NCBI RefSeq assembly: GCF_030811835.1
Contig: NZ_JAUSRO010000013.1
Span: forward strand, 62,001 to 126,000
Source of the DNA: Variovorax ginsengisoli
Lineage (GTDB): Bacteria; Pseudomonadota; Gammaproteobacteria; Burkholderiales; Burkholderiaceae_C
DNA: 64,000 nt
Reading direction: 5' to 3'
Shown: positions 50,467 through 58,965 of the stretch, piece by piece
Layout of the letters: each line of letters begins with the position of its first letter
Numbering within the stretch: position 1 is the stretch's first letter
Made by a program: the position numbers and the translations under genes
The notes under the pieces: generated by a model
Seen by the model: the letters and a program-made list of their open reading frames with translations, nothing else
The model's database searches: none
What the model was told of the DNA's origin: nothing

Positions 50467-51492
50467 TCAGCGCGACGGTGCGCGCGAGGTGAAGAAGCGT
50501 TGCAGCAGGCAGAAGACGAAGAGCAGGGCACCGACCACGATGCGCGTCCACCACGAACTCAGCGTGCCGTCGAAGGAGATCAGCGTCTGGATGATCCCGA
50601 GCATCAGCACGCCGAACAGCGTGCCCGCGACATAGCCCACGCCGCCGGTCAGCAGCGTGCCGCCGATGACCACGGCAGCAATGGCGTCGAGCTCCAGGCC
50701 GACCGCATGCAGGCCGTAGCCCGAGAGCATGTAGAAGGTGAAGATCACGCCGGCCAGCGCGGAACACAAGCCCGAGAGCGTGTACACGCCGATGAGCGTG
50801 CGGCGCACCGGCAGGCCCATCAGCAGCGCCGAATGCTCGCTGCCACCCACCGCATACACCGCGCGGCCGAAGGCGGTGCAGTGCGCGATGAAGATGGCGG
50901 CCAGCACCACCACGATCGCGATCACCGCACTGATCGACAGCGACGCGTCGCCCCACACCGGGATGCGGATCTGCGAGACCTGCGTATAGAAGTCGTTGGT
51001 GATGCTGATCGAGTCGATGCTGATCAGGTAGCACAGGCCGCGCGCCAGGAACATGCCCGCCAGCGTCACGATGAAGGGTTGCAGGCGGAAGCGCTCGATC
51101 AGCAGGCCCTGGAAGGCGCCGAAGGCCGTGCCCATCGCGAGCACCAGCGGAATGACCACCAGGGGGCTCCAGCCGTGGTGCTCCACCAGTGCGGCCGAGA
51201 CCATGGTGGTGAGCGCGATCACCGAGCCCACCGACAGGTCGATGCCGCCCGAGAGGATCACGAAGCTCATGCCCACCGCCACGACGATCAGGAAGGCGTT
51301 GTCGATCAACAGGTTCAGGAACACCTGTGCCGAAAAGAAGCCGTCATAGGCCACCGAGCCCAGCGTCGCCATGACCATGAAAAGCGACACGGTGGCTGCA
51401 AGCGGCAGGTACTTCGGGTTGAGCCGGTTGCCTGTGCCCGCGCTCGCGGCAGGCGGCGGGGCGGTCGGCTTGGTTTCGATCACCGCACTCAT
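50467..51492 (-). CDS. Sugar ABC transporter permease (YjfF-like)
   Basis: A 341-residue permease of the ribose/galactofuranose (BPD_transp_2) family, with about ten helices. The conserved ILSGGIDLSVGSVIALTTMV in helix 2-3, LQPFIVTLAGMFLARGLCYL, AVGGSEHSALLMGLPVRRT, and GYVAGTLFGVLMLGIIQTL are typical of YjfF. The ATG overlaps the YtfT-like stop by four bases. It pairs with the preceding permease in a heterodimer, as in E. coli YtfT-YjfF. Confidence 0.92.
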   Translation of the reverse strand: MSAVIETKPTAPPPAASAGTGNRLNPKYLPLAATVSLFMVMATLGSVAYDGFFSAQVFLNLLIDNAFLIVVAVGMSFVILSGGIDLSVGSVIALTTMVSAALVEHHGWSPLVVIPLVLAMGTAFGAFQGLLIERFRLQPFIVTLAGMFLARGLCYLISIDSISITNDFYTQVSQIRIPVWGDASLSISAVIAIVVVLAAIFIAHCTAFGRAVYAVGGSEHSALLMGLPVRRTLIGVYTLSGLCSALAGVIFTFYMLSGYGLHAVGLELDAIAAVVIGGTLLTGGVGYVAGTLFGVLMLGIIQTLISFDGTLSSWWTRIVVGALLFVFCLLQRFFTSRAPSR

Positions 51493-52550
51493 GGCCGCAC
51501 CTCCCCGAACGCCGGGCGCTGCGTCCACGTGCGCACTGTGGCCCGGAACTCCGGCGACTGCAGCAGCATCACGAGGAACACCACCACGGCCTTGACCACC
51601 AGGTTGATCTCGGGCGGCACGCCCAGCGAGTAGATGGCGTAGGTCAGCGTCTGGATGATCAACGCGCCAATCACGCTGCCGACCAGGCTGAAGCGCCCGC
51701 CGGTGAGTGCGGTGCCGCCCAGCGTCACGGCCAGGATCGCGTCGAGTTCCAGCAGCTGCCCGGCGTTGTTGCCGTCGGCGCTCTTCACGTTCGAGCTGAT
51801 CAGCAGGCCCGCGATGCCCGCGCATAGCCCACAGAAGGCATAGGCGCCCACGACCAGCCGCCGCGACTGGATGCCTGCCACGCGCGCCGCCGTCGGGTTG
51901 ATCCCCACGGCCTGGATGAACAGGCCCAGGGCCGTGCGCGTGATGGCCAGATAGAGCAGCGCAAAGACCGCCGCAGCGATGAACAGCGAGAACGGCAGGC
52001 CGAGCAGGTAGCCGCTGCCCAGGAAGAAGTAGGGCTTGTAGTAGAGCGTGATGATCTGGCCGTTGGTGATGAGCTGCGCAATGCCACGGCCCGCCACCAT
52101 CAGGATCAGTGTCGCGATGATCGGCTGCATGCCCACGCGCGCGACCAGCAGCCCGTTCCACAGGCCGCAGACCAGCGCCACGGCGATGGCTGCGCCGATG
52201 GCCAGCGGCAGCGGAAAGCGGCTGGTGTCACCGCCGACCGCACCGCCGATCATCCAGGCCGCCGTCGCCGCTGCGATGGCGACCACTGCGCCCACCGAGA
52301 TGTCGATGCCGCGCGTGGCGATCACCAGCGTCATGCCGAGCGACACGAGTACCAGCGGCGCCGCCCGGTTGAGGATGTCGATGAGGCTGCCATAGAGATG
52401 GCCGTCGCGCCATTCGAGGTGCAGGAAGCTCGGGTTGAACGCGGTGTTGAGCGCCAGCAGGAGCAGCAGCGTGATGAGGGGCCAGGCCAGGCGGTGGCGC
52501 ATGAGGCTTGAGAAGCGTGAGAGGGGGGAGAGTGGGGAGAGGGGCGTCAT
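51489..52550 (-). CDS. Sugar ABC transporter permease (YtfT-like)
   Basis: A 353-residue permease. Features: LGMTLVIATRGIDISVGAVV, LVARVGMQPIIATLILMVAG, GIAQLITNGQIITLYYKPYF (seen in YtfT-type permeases), AVGINPTAARVAGIQSRRLV and GNNAGQLLELDAILAVTLGG. The N-terminus has a repeated Ser-Pro-Leu segment (LSPLSPLSRF). The ATG overlaps the ATPase stop and its own stop overlaps the YjfF-like start, both by four bases. Confidence 0.92.
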   Translation of the reverse strand: MTPLSPLSPLSRFSSLMRHRLAWPLITLLLLLALNTAFNPSFLHLEWRDGHLYGSLIDILNRAAPLVLVSLGMTLVIATRGIDISVGAVVAIAAATAAWMIGGAVGGDTSRFPLPLAIGAAIAVALVCGLWNGLLVARVGMQPIIATLILMVAGRGIAQLITNGQIITLYYKPYFFLGSGYLLGLPFSLFIAAAVFALLYLAITRTALGLFIQAVGINPTAARVAGIQSRRLVVGAYAFCGLCAGIAGLLISSNVKSADGNNAGQLLELDAILAVTLGGTALTGGRFSLVGSVIGALIIQTLTYAIYSLGVPPEINLVVKAVVVFLVMLLQSPEFRATVRTWTQRPAFGEVRP

Positions 52551-54085
52551 GTCGTTGCTGCAATCATTTCGTAGACCTCGTCCTCGGTGGAGCCGCCGGG
52601 CAGCTCGCCCACCTTCTTGCGGTCGCGCAGGACCACGATGCGATGCGCCACGCGCACCACTTCGCTCATCTCCGACGAGATGAAGATCACGGCCATGCCG
52701 GCTTCGGCCAGTTTCAGGATCTGTTCCATGATTTCCTGCTTGGCCGCCACGTCGATGCCGCGCGTGGGTTCGTCGAGGATCAGCAGGCGCGGCTCGGTGG
52801 CGAGCCAGCGCGCGATCATGGCTTTCTGCTGGTTGCCCCCCGACAGCAGGCCGATGGGCGTCTCGATGCTCGCGGTCTTGATGCCCAGTGCTGCGACGAA
52901 GCGTTCGGCCATCGCGTTCTGGTCGGCGCGCGACAGGAATTTCGTGGTGCCCATGCGTGCCTGGAGCGCCAGTGCAATGTTCTCGCGCACCGACAGGTCG
53001 GCCACGATGCCGTCGGTTTTACGCTCTTCCGGGCACAGCGCCAGGCCGTGGCGGATCGCGTCGGCCGGGGTCGCGAAGCGCACTGCCTGGCCGTCGATGC
53101 GCAGCACGCCGCGGTCGGGCGATTCCATGCCGAAGAGCAGTCGCGCGAGTTCGGTACGGCCCGCGCCCAGCAGCCCGGCCAGCCCGACGATCTCGCCCGC
53201 GCGCACCCGCAGGTCCAGCGGCTGCAATTGCGTAGCCTGGCCCAGCCCTTCGGCCTGCAGCAGGGCGGGGGCGGTGTCGTCGAAGGCTGGAGGCACCTCG
53301 GGCCGTGCGGACTGCGCTGCGAGTTCACGGCCGAGCATGGCGGCGATCAGCGCCTGCGGCCCGAGCTCGGCCGCGCGCCATTCGCCCACCCACTGGCCGT
53401 TGCGCAGCACCGTGATGCGGTCCGACACCGCATACACCTGGTTCATGAAGTGGGTGACGAAGACGATGGCCATGCCCTCGGCACGCAGCCGGCGCAGCAC
53501 CTCGAACAGCTTGTTCACCTCCTCGTCGTCGAGGCTGGAGGTTGGCTCGTCGAGGATCAGCACCTTCGACGACACGCCCAGCGCCCGTGCGATCGCCACC
53601 AGCTGCTGCACCGCCACCGGGTAGCTCGACAGCAGCCGGGTGACGTCGATGTGCAGGCCAATGCGGGCGAGCAGCTCGCGGGCCCGGCTGTTCACTGCCG
53701 CCCAGTCGATGCGCCAACCCTGGACCATGCCGCAGCGCGGGTAGCGGCCAGCGAACACGTTCTCGGCCACCGAGAGGTTGGGGCAGAGGTTGACTTCCTG
53801 GTACACCGTGCTGATGCCGAGCTCCTGCGCGGCCAGCGGTGAGCCGGGGCGAATGGCCTGGCCGTCCAGGCGCATCTCGCCGCCGCTCGAAGCAAGCACG
53901 CCGGTCAGCACCTTGATCAGCGTCGACTTGCCCGCACCGTTCTGGCCCATCAGCGCATGGATCTCACCAGGGTAGAGCCGCAGTTGCACATCGCGCAGCA
54001 CCTGGATGCCCGCAAAGGACTTGCCAATGCCCGACAGCTCGAGCACGGGCTTGATGGCGCTGCCGGTCGTCATCGCTTGGGTCAT
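52547..54085 (-). CDS. Sugar ABC transporter ATP-binding protein (YtfR-like)
   Basis: A 512-residue tandem ATPase of the RbsA/YtfR kind. First domain: Walker A MGQNGAGKSTLIKVLTG, signature LSSYPVAVQQLVAIARAL (degenerate, as usual), Walker B VLILDEPTSSLDDEE. Second domain: GLLGAGRTELARLLFG (degenerate P-loop), LSGGNQQKAMIARWLA, LLILDEPTRGIDVAAK. The ATG at 54085 shares one base with the GguB stop (TGATG), so translation is re-initiated there; a GTG one codon before is possible. It energises the YtfT/YjfF-like permeases that follow. Its likely receptor is encoded upstream, on the other side of the ChvE-GguAB genes. Confidence 0.92.
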   Translation of the reverse strand: MTQAMTTGSAIKPVLELSGIGKSFAGIQVLRDVQLRLYPGEIHALMGQNGAGKSTLIKVLTGVLASSGGEMRLDGQAIRPGSPLAAQELGISTVYQEVNLCPNLSVAENVFAGRYPRCGMVQGWRIDWAAVNSRARELLARIGLHIDVTRLLSSYPVAVQQLVAIARALGVSSKVLILDEPTSSLDDEEVNKLFEVLRRLRAEGMAIVFVTHFMNQVYAVSDRITVLRNGQWVGEWRAAELGPQALIAAMLGRELAAQSARPEVPPAFDDTAPALLQAEGLGQATQLQPLDLRVRAGEIVGLAGLLGAGRTELARLLFGMESPDRGVLRIDGQAVRFATPADAIRHGLALCPEERKTDGIVADLSVRENIALALQARMGTTKFLSRADQNAMAERFVAALGIKTASIETPIGLLSGGNQQKAMIARWLATEPRLLILDEPTRGIDVAAKQEIMEQILKLAEAGMAVIFISSEMSEVVRVAHRIVVLRDRKKVGELPGGSTEDEVYEMIAATT

Positions 54086-55302
54086 CACTTGTTCTTGTTG
54101 TAGACGTCGATGAACACAGCGGCCAGCAGCACCAGGCCCTTGATGACCTGCTGGTAGTCGATGCCAATGCCGAGGATCGACATGCCGTTGTTCATCACGC
54201 CCATGATGAAGGCGCCGATGACCGCGCCCATGACCTTGCCCACGCCGCCCGAGGCCGAGGCGCCGCCGATGAAGCAGGCCGCGATCACGTCGAGCTCGAA
54301 GCCCAGGCCTGCCTTGGGCGTGGCCGTGTTGAGCCGGGCCGCGAACACCAGCCCGGCCAGCGCGGCCAGTGCGCCCATGTTCACGAAGGTGAGGAAGGCC
54401 AGGCGCTGCGTCTTGATGCCCGACAGCCGTGCCGCTTTCTCGTTGCCGCCCAGCGCATAGATGCGCCGGCCGACGGTGGTGCGGTTGGTCACGAAGTCGT
54501 AGGCCACGATCAGCACTGCCATCACCACCAGCACATTGGGCAGCCCCTTGTAGGAAGCCAGCAACCAGCTGAAGAACAGGATGACGGCTGCGAAGGCGAC
54601 GTTCTTCACCAGGAAGAAGGCATAGGGCTCCTGCTCCATGCCATGGCGCGCGAGCTTGGCCCGCCCACGCAGCTTGAAGAACACCAGCGCCGCAGCGGCC
54701 AGCACGCCGACCAGCAGCGAGGTGGTGCGCAGGGTGTCGCCGCCGAGCGGATCGGCAATGAAGCCGGAGCTGAGCTTCTGGAAGGTCTCGGGAAAAGGAC
54801 CGATCGACTGGCCCTGCAGCAGCGCCAGCGTGAGGCCCTTGAAGACCAGCATGCCCGCGAGCGTGACGATGAACGACGGGATCTTGCCGAAGGCCACGAA
54901 CCAGCCCTGCGCCGCGCCGATGAGCGCGCCTGCCAGGATGCTGACGATGGCCGTCGGCACATAGCCCCAGTCGTACTGGACCATCAGCACCGCCGCCAGC
55001 GCACCGATGAAGCCGCAGACCGAGCCGACCGACAGGTCGATGTGGCCCGCCACGATCACCAGCAGCATACCCAGCGCCATGATCACCACGTAGCTGTTCT
55101 GCAGCACGAGGTTGGTCAGGTTGAGCGGCCGCAGCAGCGTGCCGTCGGTCAGCACCTGGAACAGCACCATGATCGCGACCAGCGAGATCAGCATGCCGTA
55201 TTCGCGCAGGTTGTTCTTGAGAAATCCCGTGTGCAGCTTGCCGGCCGGCGCGGGGGTCGAAGTGGCGGCCGTTGCGGCCACCGTTGGGTCACTGGGGGAC
55301 AT
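54085..55302 (-). CDS. gguB: Multiple monosaccharide ABC transporter permease (GguB/MmsB, XylH-like)
   Basis: A 405-residue permease, longer than RbsC-type ones. N-terminal NNLREYGMLISLVAIMVLFQ, GMLLVIVAGHIDLSVGSVCG, FGKIPSFIVTLAGMLVFKGL, then a central insert between residues about 180-215 (GRAKLARHGMEQEPYAF) characteristic of XylH/GguB, and ARLNTATPKAGLGFELDVIA, FIMGVMNNGMSILGIGIDY at the end. It forms a homodimer channel with GguA. The ATG overlaps the end of gguA by 14 bases. Confidence 0.93.
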   Translation of the reverse strand: MSPSDPTVAATAATSTPAPAGKLHTGFLKNNLREYGMLISLVAIMVLFQVLTDGTLLRPLNLTNLVLQNSYVVIMALGMLLVIVAGHIDLSVGSVCGFIGALAAVLMVQYDWGYVPTAIVSILAGALIGAAQGWFVAFGKIPSFIVTLAGMLVFKGLTLALLQGQSIGPFPETFQKLSSGFIADPLGGDTLRTTSLLVGVLAAAALVFFKLRGRAKLARHGMEQEPYAFFLVKNVAFAAVILFFSWLLASYKGLPNVLVVMAVLIVAYDFVTNRTTVGRRIYALGGNEKAARLSGIKTQRLAFLTFVNMGALAALAGLVFAARLNTATPKAGLGFELDVIAACFIGGASASGGVGKVMGAVIGAFIMGVMNNGMSILGIGIDYQQVIKGLVLLAAVFIDVYNKNK

Positions 55303-56845
55303 GGACGGAGCTCCCTGAATTCACGATCGCGCGCATGATGCGCTCCTGCGAGGCCTCTGCCACCGGGTATTCGGCAACAAAGCGGCCCTCGTTCATCACA
55401 TAGATCCGGTCGCACATGCCGAGCAATTCGGGCAGTTCCGACGAGATCATGAGGATGCCTTTGCCCTCCTGGGCGAGCTGGTCGATGAGGGTGTAGATCT
55501 CGTACTTGGCGCCGACATCGATGCCGCGCGTGGGTTCGTCGAGGATCAGCAGCTCGGGTTTGGTGAAGAGCCACTTGCTCAGCACCACCTTCTGCTGGTT
55601 GCCGCCCGACAGGTTGACCACGCGCTGGTCGGTGCCCGAGCAGCGGATCTTCAGTGCGTGCCGGTACCCGTCGGCGACCTTGAACTCGTGGCCCTCGTCG
55701 ATCACCATCGACTGCGACACGCCGTCGAGGTTGGCCAGCGTCACGTTCTTGCGGATGTCTTCTTCCAGCACCAGGCCGTAGCCCTTGCGGTCTTCGGTGA
55801 CATAGGCGATGCCGTGGCCGATGGCTTTGCCGATGGTGCTCACGTCCACCGGCTGGCCGTTCATGCGCACCGTGCCGCGGATGCGCTGGCCCCAGGAGCG
55901 GCCGAACACGCTCATCGCGAATTCGGTGCGGCCCGCGCCCATCAGGCCGGCGATGCCGACGATTTCGCCGCGGCGCACGTTCAGGTTCACGCCCTTGATC
56001 GTTTCGCGGTCGGCGTGCAGCGCATGGTGCACGTGCCAGTCGCTGACCTCGAACACCGTCTGGCCAATGGCCGGCGTGCGCTGCGGATAGCGGTGCTCCA
56101 TGTCGCGCCCGACCATGCCGCGGATGATGCGGTCCTCGCTGATGGGCTGGTTGCGGCAGTCGATGGTCTCGACCGTCGTGCCGTCGCGCAGCACCGTGAC
56201 GGCGTCGGCGACCTTGGCGATTTCGTTGAGTTTGTGCGAGATCAGGATCGATGCGATGCCCTGGCGCTTGAGCTCCAGCAGCAGCGCGAGCAGCGCATCG
56301 CTGTCGCGCTCGTTCAAGCTGGCGGTCGGCTCGTCGAGGATCAGCAGCTTGACGTGCTTGGACAGCGCCTTGGCGATTTCCACCAGCTGCTGCTTGCCCA
56401 CGCCGAGGTCGGTCACCAGCGTGGTCGGCGGCTCGGCCAGGCCGACCTTGGCGAGCAGCTCGCGCGTTTTCGCATGCGCGGCGAACCAGTCGATCACGCC
56501 ACCGCGGGCAATTTCGTTGCCCATGAAGATGTTCTCGGTGATCGAGAGCAGCGGCACCAGGGCGAGTTCCTGATGGATGATGATGATGCCCAGCGCTTCG
56601 CTGTCGGCGATGCCGCGAAAGCGCCGCAAGGCGCCCTCGAAGTGGATCTCGCCGTCGTAGCTGTCGCAGGCGTAGACGCCGCTGAGCACTTTCATCAGCG
56701 TCGACTTGCCCGCGCCGTTCTCGCCCACCACCGCATGGATCTCGCCCGCACGCACGGCCAGCCGGACATCGCTGAGCGCCTTCACGCCCGGGAATGTCTT
56801 GGTGATGCCGCGCATCTCCAGGATGGTGTCGGCGGCTGCGTTCAC
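55289..56845 (-). CDS. gguA: Multiple monosaccharide ABC transporter ATP-binding protein (GguA/MmsA)
   Basis: A 518-residue double ATPase. First half: Walker A VGENGAGKSTLMKVLSG, VTDLGVGKQQLVEIAKAL, Walker B LLILDEPTASLNERDSDALL. Second half: GLMGAGRTEFAMSVFG, LSGGNQQKVVLSKWLFTKPE, LLILDEPTRGIDVGAKYEIY. RGSWGQRIRG-like GRSWGQRIRGTVRMNGQPVD is typical of GguA. The start codon is GTG, overlapping the chvE stop (GTGA). Works with ChvE and GguB to import glucose, galactose, arabinose, xylose and related sugars in relatives. Confidence 0.93.
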   Translation of the reverse strand: MNAAADTILEMRGITKTFPGVKALSDVRLAVRAGEIHAVVGENGAGKSTLMKVLSGVYACDSYDGEIHFEGALRRFRGIADSEALGIIIIHQELALVPLLSITENIFMGNEIARGGVIDWFAAHAKTRELLAKVGLAEPPTTLVTDLGVGKQQLVEIAKALSKHVKLLILDEPTASLNERDSDALLALLLELKRQGIASILISHKLNEIAKVADAVTVLRDGTTVETIDCRNQPISEDRIIRGMVGRDMEHRYPQRTPAIGQTVFEVSDWHVHHALHADRETIKGVNLNVRRGEIVGIAGLMGAGRTEFAMSVFGRSWGQRIRGTVRMNGQPVDVSTIGKAIGHGIAYVTEDRKGYGLVLEEDIRKNVTLANLDGVSQSMVIDEGHEFKVADGYRHALKIRCSGTDQRVVNLSGGNQQKVVLSKWLFTKPELLILDEPTRGIDVGAKYEIYTLIDQLAQEGKGILMISSELPELLGMCDRIYVMNEGRFVAEYPVAEASQERIMRAIVNSGSSVHVPQ

Positions 56846-57912
56846 TTGAGCTGGCTTTCCTTGTAGTAGCCGCTGTCGACCAGCGTCTGCTTCCAGTTCG
56901 AGAGGTCCACGCTGACGGGCTTGAGCAGGTACGAGGGCACCACCTTCACGCCGTTGTTGTAGGTCTTGGTGTCGTTCACCTCGGGCTGCTTGCCGGCCAT
57001 CATGGCGTCGACCATCGCCACGGTGACCTTGGCCAGCTCGCGCGTGTCCTTGAACACCGTCGAGGTCTGTTCCTTCTTCAGGATCGACTTGATCGACTGC
57101 ACTTCGGCGTCCTGCCCGGTCACCACCGGTATCGGCAGCTTCGGCGTGCCATAGCCCACGCCCTTGAGCGAGGAGATGATGCCGATCGAGATGCCGTCGT
57201 AGGGCGAGAGCACGGCATCGACCTTGTCTTTGGTGTAGTAGGCCGACAGCAGGTTGTCCATGCGGGCCTGCGCCACCGCGCCGTCCCAGCGCAGCGTGGA
57301 GACCTTGTCCATGCCCATCTGCTTGCTGCGCACCACCAGCTTGCCGCTGTCGATGTAGGGCTTCAAGACCGACATCGCGCCGTTGTAGAAGAAGAAGGCG
57401 TTGTTGTCGTCCGGCGAGCCGCCGAAGAGTTCGATGTTGAACGGGCCCTTGCCGGCCTTGAGGTCCAGCGCCTTCTCGATGTAGCTGGCCTGCAGCACGC
57501 CGACCTGGAAGTTGTCGAAGGTCGCGTAGTAGTCGACATTCTTCGAGCCCTTGATGAGCCGGTCGTACGCAATGACCTTCACGCCCTTGTCGGCCGCCTT
57601 CTGCAGCACGTCGGACAGCGTGGTGCCGTCGATGGCCGCGATCACCAGGACCTTCGAGCCCTTGGTCACCATGTTCTCGATCTGCGCGAGCTGGTTCGGG
57701 ATGTCGTCGTCGGCGTACTGCAGGTCGGTCTTGTAGCCCTTCTCCTGGAAGTACTTGACCATGTTGGCGCCGTCGGCGATCCAGCGGGCCGACGACTTCG
57801 TCGGCATCGAGATGGCGATCGGGCCCTTGTCCTGGGCGTGGGCCAGCGGCGCCAGTCCGAGGATGCCGGTGGCAGCGGCGGCGAGCAGGGTCTTGAGAAA
57901 AATTCGCTTCAT
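56842..57912 (-). CDS. chvE: ChvE-like multiple monosaccharide-binding protein
   Basis: A 356-residue periplasmic sugar receptor, the size of Agrobacterium ChvE. Signal peptide MKRIFLKTLLAAAATGILGL ending AHAQD. Ligand-binding parts: IAISMPTKSSARWIADGANM, GTTLSDVLQKAADKGVKVIA, YDRLIKGSKNVDYYATFDNF, LFGGSPDDNNAFFFYNGAMS and TGQDAEVQSIKSILKKEQTS. ChvE binds several aldoses, including L-arabinose, galactose and xylose. The ribosome site GGAG is visible just upstream, 14 bases after the preceding binding-protein gene. ChvE family members can also signal to a two-component system in Agrobacterium; no VirA homologue is nearby. Confidence 0.93.
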   Translation of the reverse strand: MKRIFLKTLLAAAATGILGLAPLAHAQDKGPIAISMPTKSSARWIADGANMVKYFQEKGYKTDLQYADDDIPNQLAQIENMVTKGSKVLVIAAIDGTTLSDVLQKAADKGVKVIAYDRLIKGSKNVDYYATFDNFQVGVLQASYIEKALDLKAGKGPFNIELFGGSPDDNNAFFFYNGAMSVLKPYIDSGKLVVRSKQMGMDKVSTLRWDGAVAQARMDNLLSAYYTKDKVDAVLSPYDGISIGIISSLKGVGYGTPKLPIPVVTGQDAEVQSIKSILKKEQTSTVFKDTRELAKVTVAMVDAMMAGKQPEVNDTKTYNNGVKVVPSYLLKPVSVDLSNWKQTLVDSGYYKESQLK

Positions 57913-57926
57913 TCGAGTCTCCGGTT

Positions 57927-58892
57927 TCAGTACTTGCGCGAAGGAAATTCCTTGGCGGCCACTTCCATCGGGAAGATGCCTTCTTCGGTCACGATGCGCT
58001 TGGGCAGCGTCTTGCCGGCCTTGATGTCCTTGACTGCATTCATCAGCTGCGGGCCCAGCAGCGGGCTGCATTCGACAGTGACGTTGAGCTTGCCGGCGAT
58101 CATGGCTTCGAAGGCGCCCTTGACGCCGTCGATCGAGATGATGGTGATGTCCTTGGCCGGCTTGAGGCCGGCTTCCTCGATTGCCTGGATCGCGCCGATG
58201 GCCATGTCGTCGTTGTGTGCGAACAGCACGTTGATCTTCTTGCCCTCGGCCTTGAGGAAGGCTTCCATCACTTCCTTGCCCTTGGCACGGGTGAAGTCGC
58301 CGGTTTGCGAGCGGATGATCTTGAACTTCGGGTCGGCCTTGATGATTTCCTCGAAGCCCTTCTTGCGGTCGATGGCCGGGGCCGAGCCCACGGTGCCCTG
58401 CAGCTCGACGATGTTCACGTCACCCTTCTGGTCCTTCATCTTCTCGACCAGCCAACGGCCTGCCTTGCGACCCTCTTCGACGAAGTCCGAACCCATGAAG
58501 GTCACATAGAGCGTGTCGTCCTTCGAATTGACGGCGCGGTCGGTCAGCACGACCGGAATCTTCGCGGCCTTGGCCTCGCGCAGCACCGTGTCCCAGCCCG
58601 ACTCGACCACCGGCGAGAACGCAATGACGTCGACCTTCTGCGCGATATACGAGCGAATCGCCTTGATCTGGTTCTCCTGCTTTTGCTGCGCGTCCGAGAA
58701 CTTGAGCTCGATGCCCGCGTCCTTGGCCGCAGACTTGATCGACTCGGTGTTGGCGGTGCGCCATTCGCTCTCGGCGCCCACCTGGGCAAAGCCCAGCACG
58801 AGCTTCTTCTGGGCCAGCACGCTGGCAGGCAGCAGGCCCGCGACCGCTGCGGCGGCCATGGCGGAGGTGAGGGTGCGACGGTTCATGGTCAT
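57927..58892 (-). CDS. Sugar-binding protein of a YtfQ-type ABC system
   Basis: A 321-residue periplasmic binding protein of the ribose/galactofuranose type. Signal peptide MTMNRRTLTSAMAAAAVAGL, cleaved after VLA. YtfQ-like segments: LVLGFAQVGAESEWRTANTE, SIKSAAKDAGIELKFSDAQQ, KQENQIKAIRSYIAQKVDVI, then AFSPVVESGWDTVLREAKAA and DRAVNSKDDTLYVTFMGSDF. ATG at 58892 has AGGAG six bases upstream. E. coli YtfQ binds galactofuranose; the Variovorax-type homologue may bind a furanose or another sugar or sugar acid. Its natural ATPase and permeases are the YtfR-, YtfT- and YjfF-like genes, which lie after an inserted chvE-gguAB block. Confidence 0.9.
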   Translation of the reverse strand: MTMNRRTLTSAMAAAAVAGLLPASVLAQKKLVLGFAQVGAESEWRTANTESIKSAAKDAGIELKFSDAQQKQENQIKAIRSYIAQKVDVIAFSPVVESGWDTVLREAKAAKIPVVLTDRAVNSKDDTLYVTFMGSDFVEEGRKAGRWLVEKMKDQKGDVNIVELQGTVGSAPAIDRKKGFEEIIKADPKFKIIRSQTGDFTRAKGKEVMEAFLKAEGKKINVLFAHNDDMAIGAIQAIEEAGLKPAKDITIISIDGVKGAFEAMIAGKLNVTVECSPLLGPQLMNAVKDIKAGKTLPKRIVTEEGIFPMEVAAKEFPSRKY

Positions 58893-58965
58893 GGAGGTCT
58901 CCTGTTGTTGTCGATGGGACGTGTGAAAGAAAGAAAAGAGAGGAAGGGACAGGGTAAGGTGGTCT

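Noticed and set aside
48691..51633. A 980-codon open frame on the plus strand
   Set aside because: Antisense to the aldonate dehydratase and sugar permease genes. Composition is that of a GC-bias artefact; no ribosome site or family motif.
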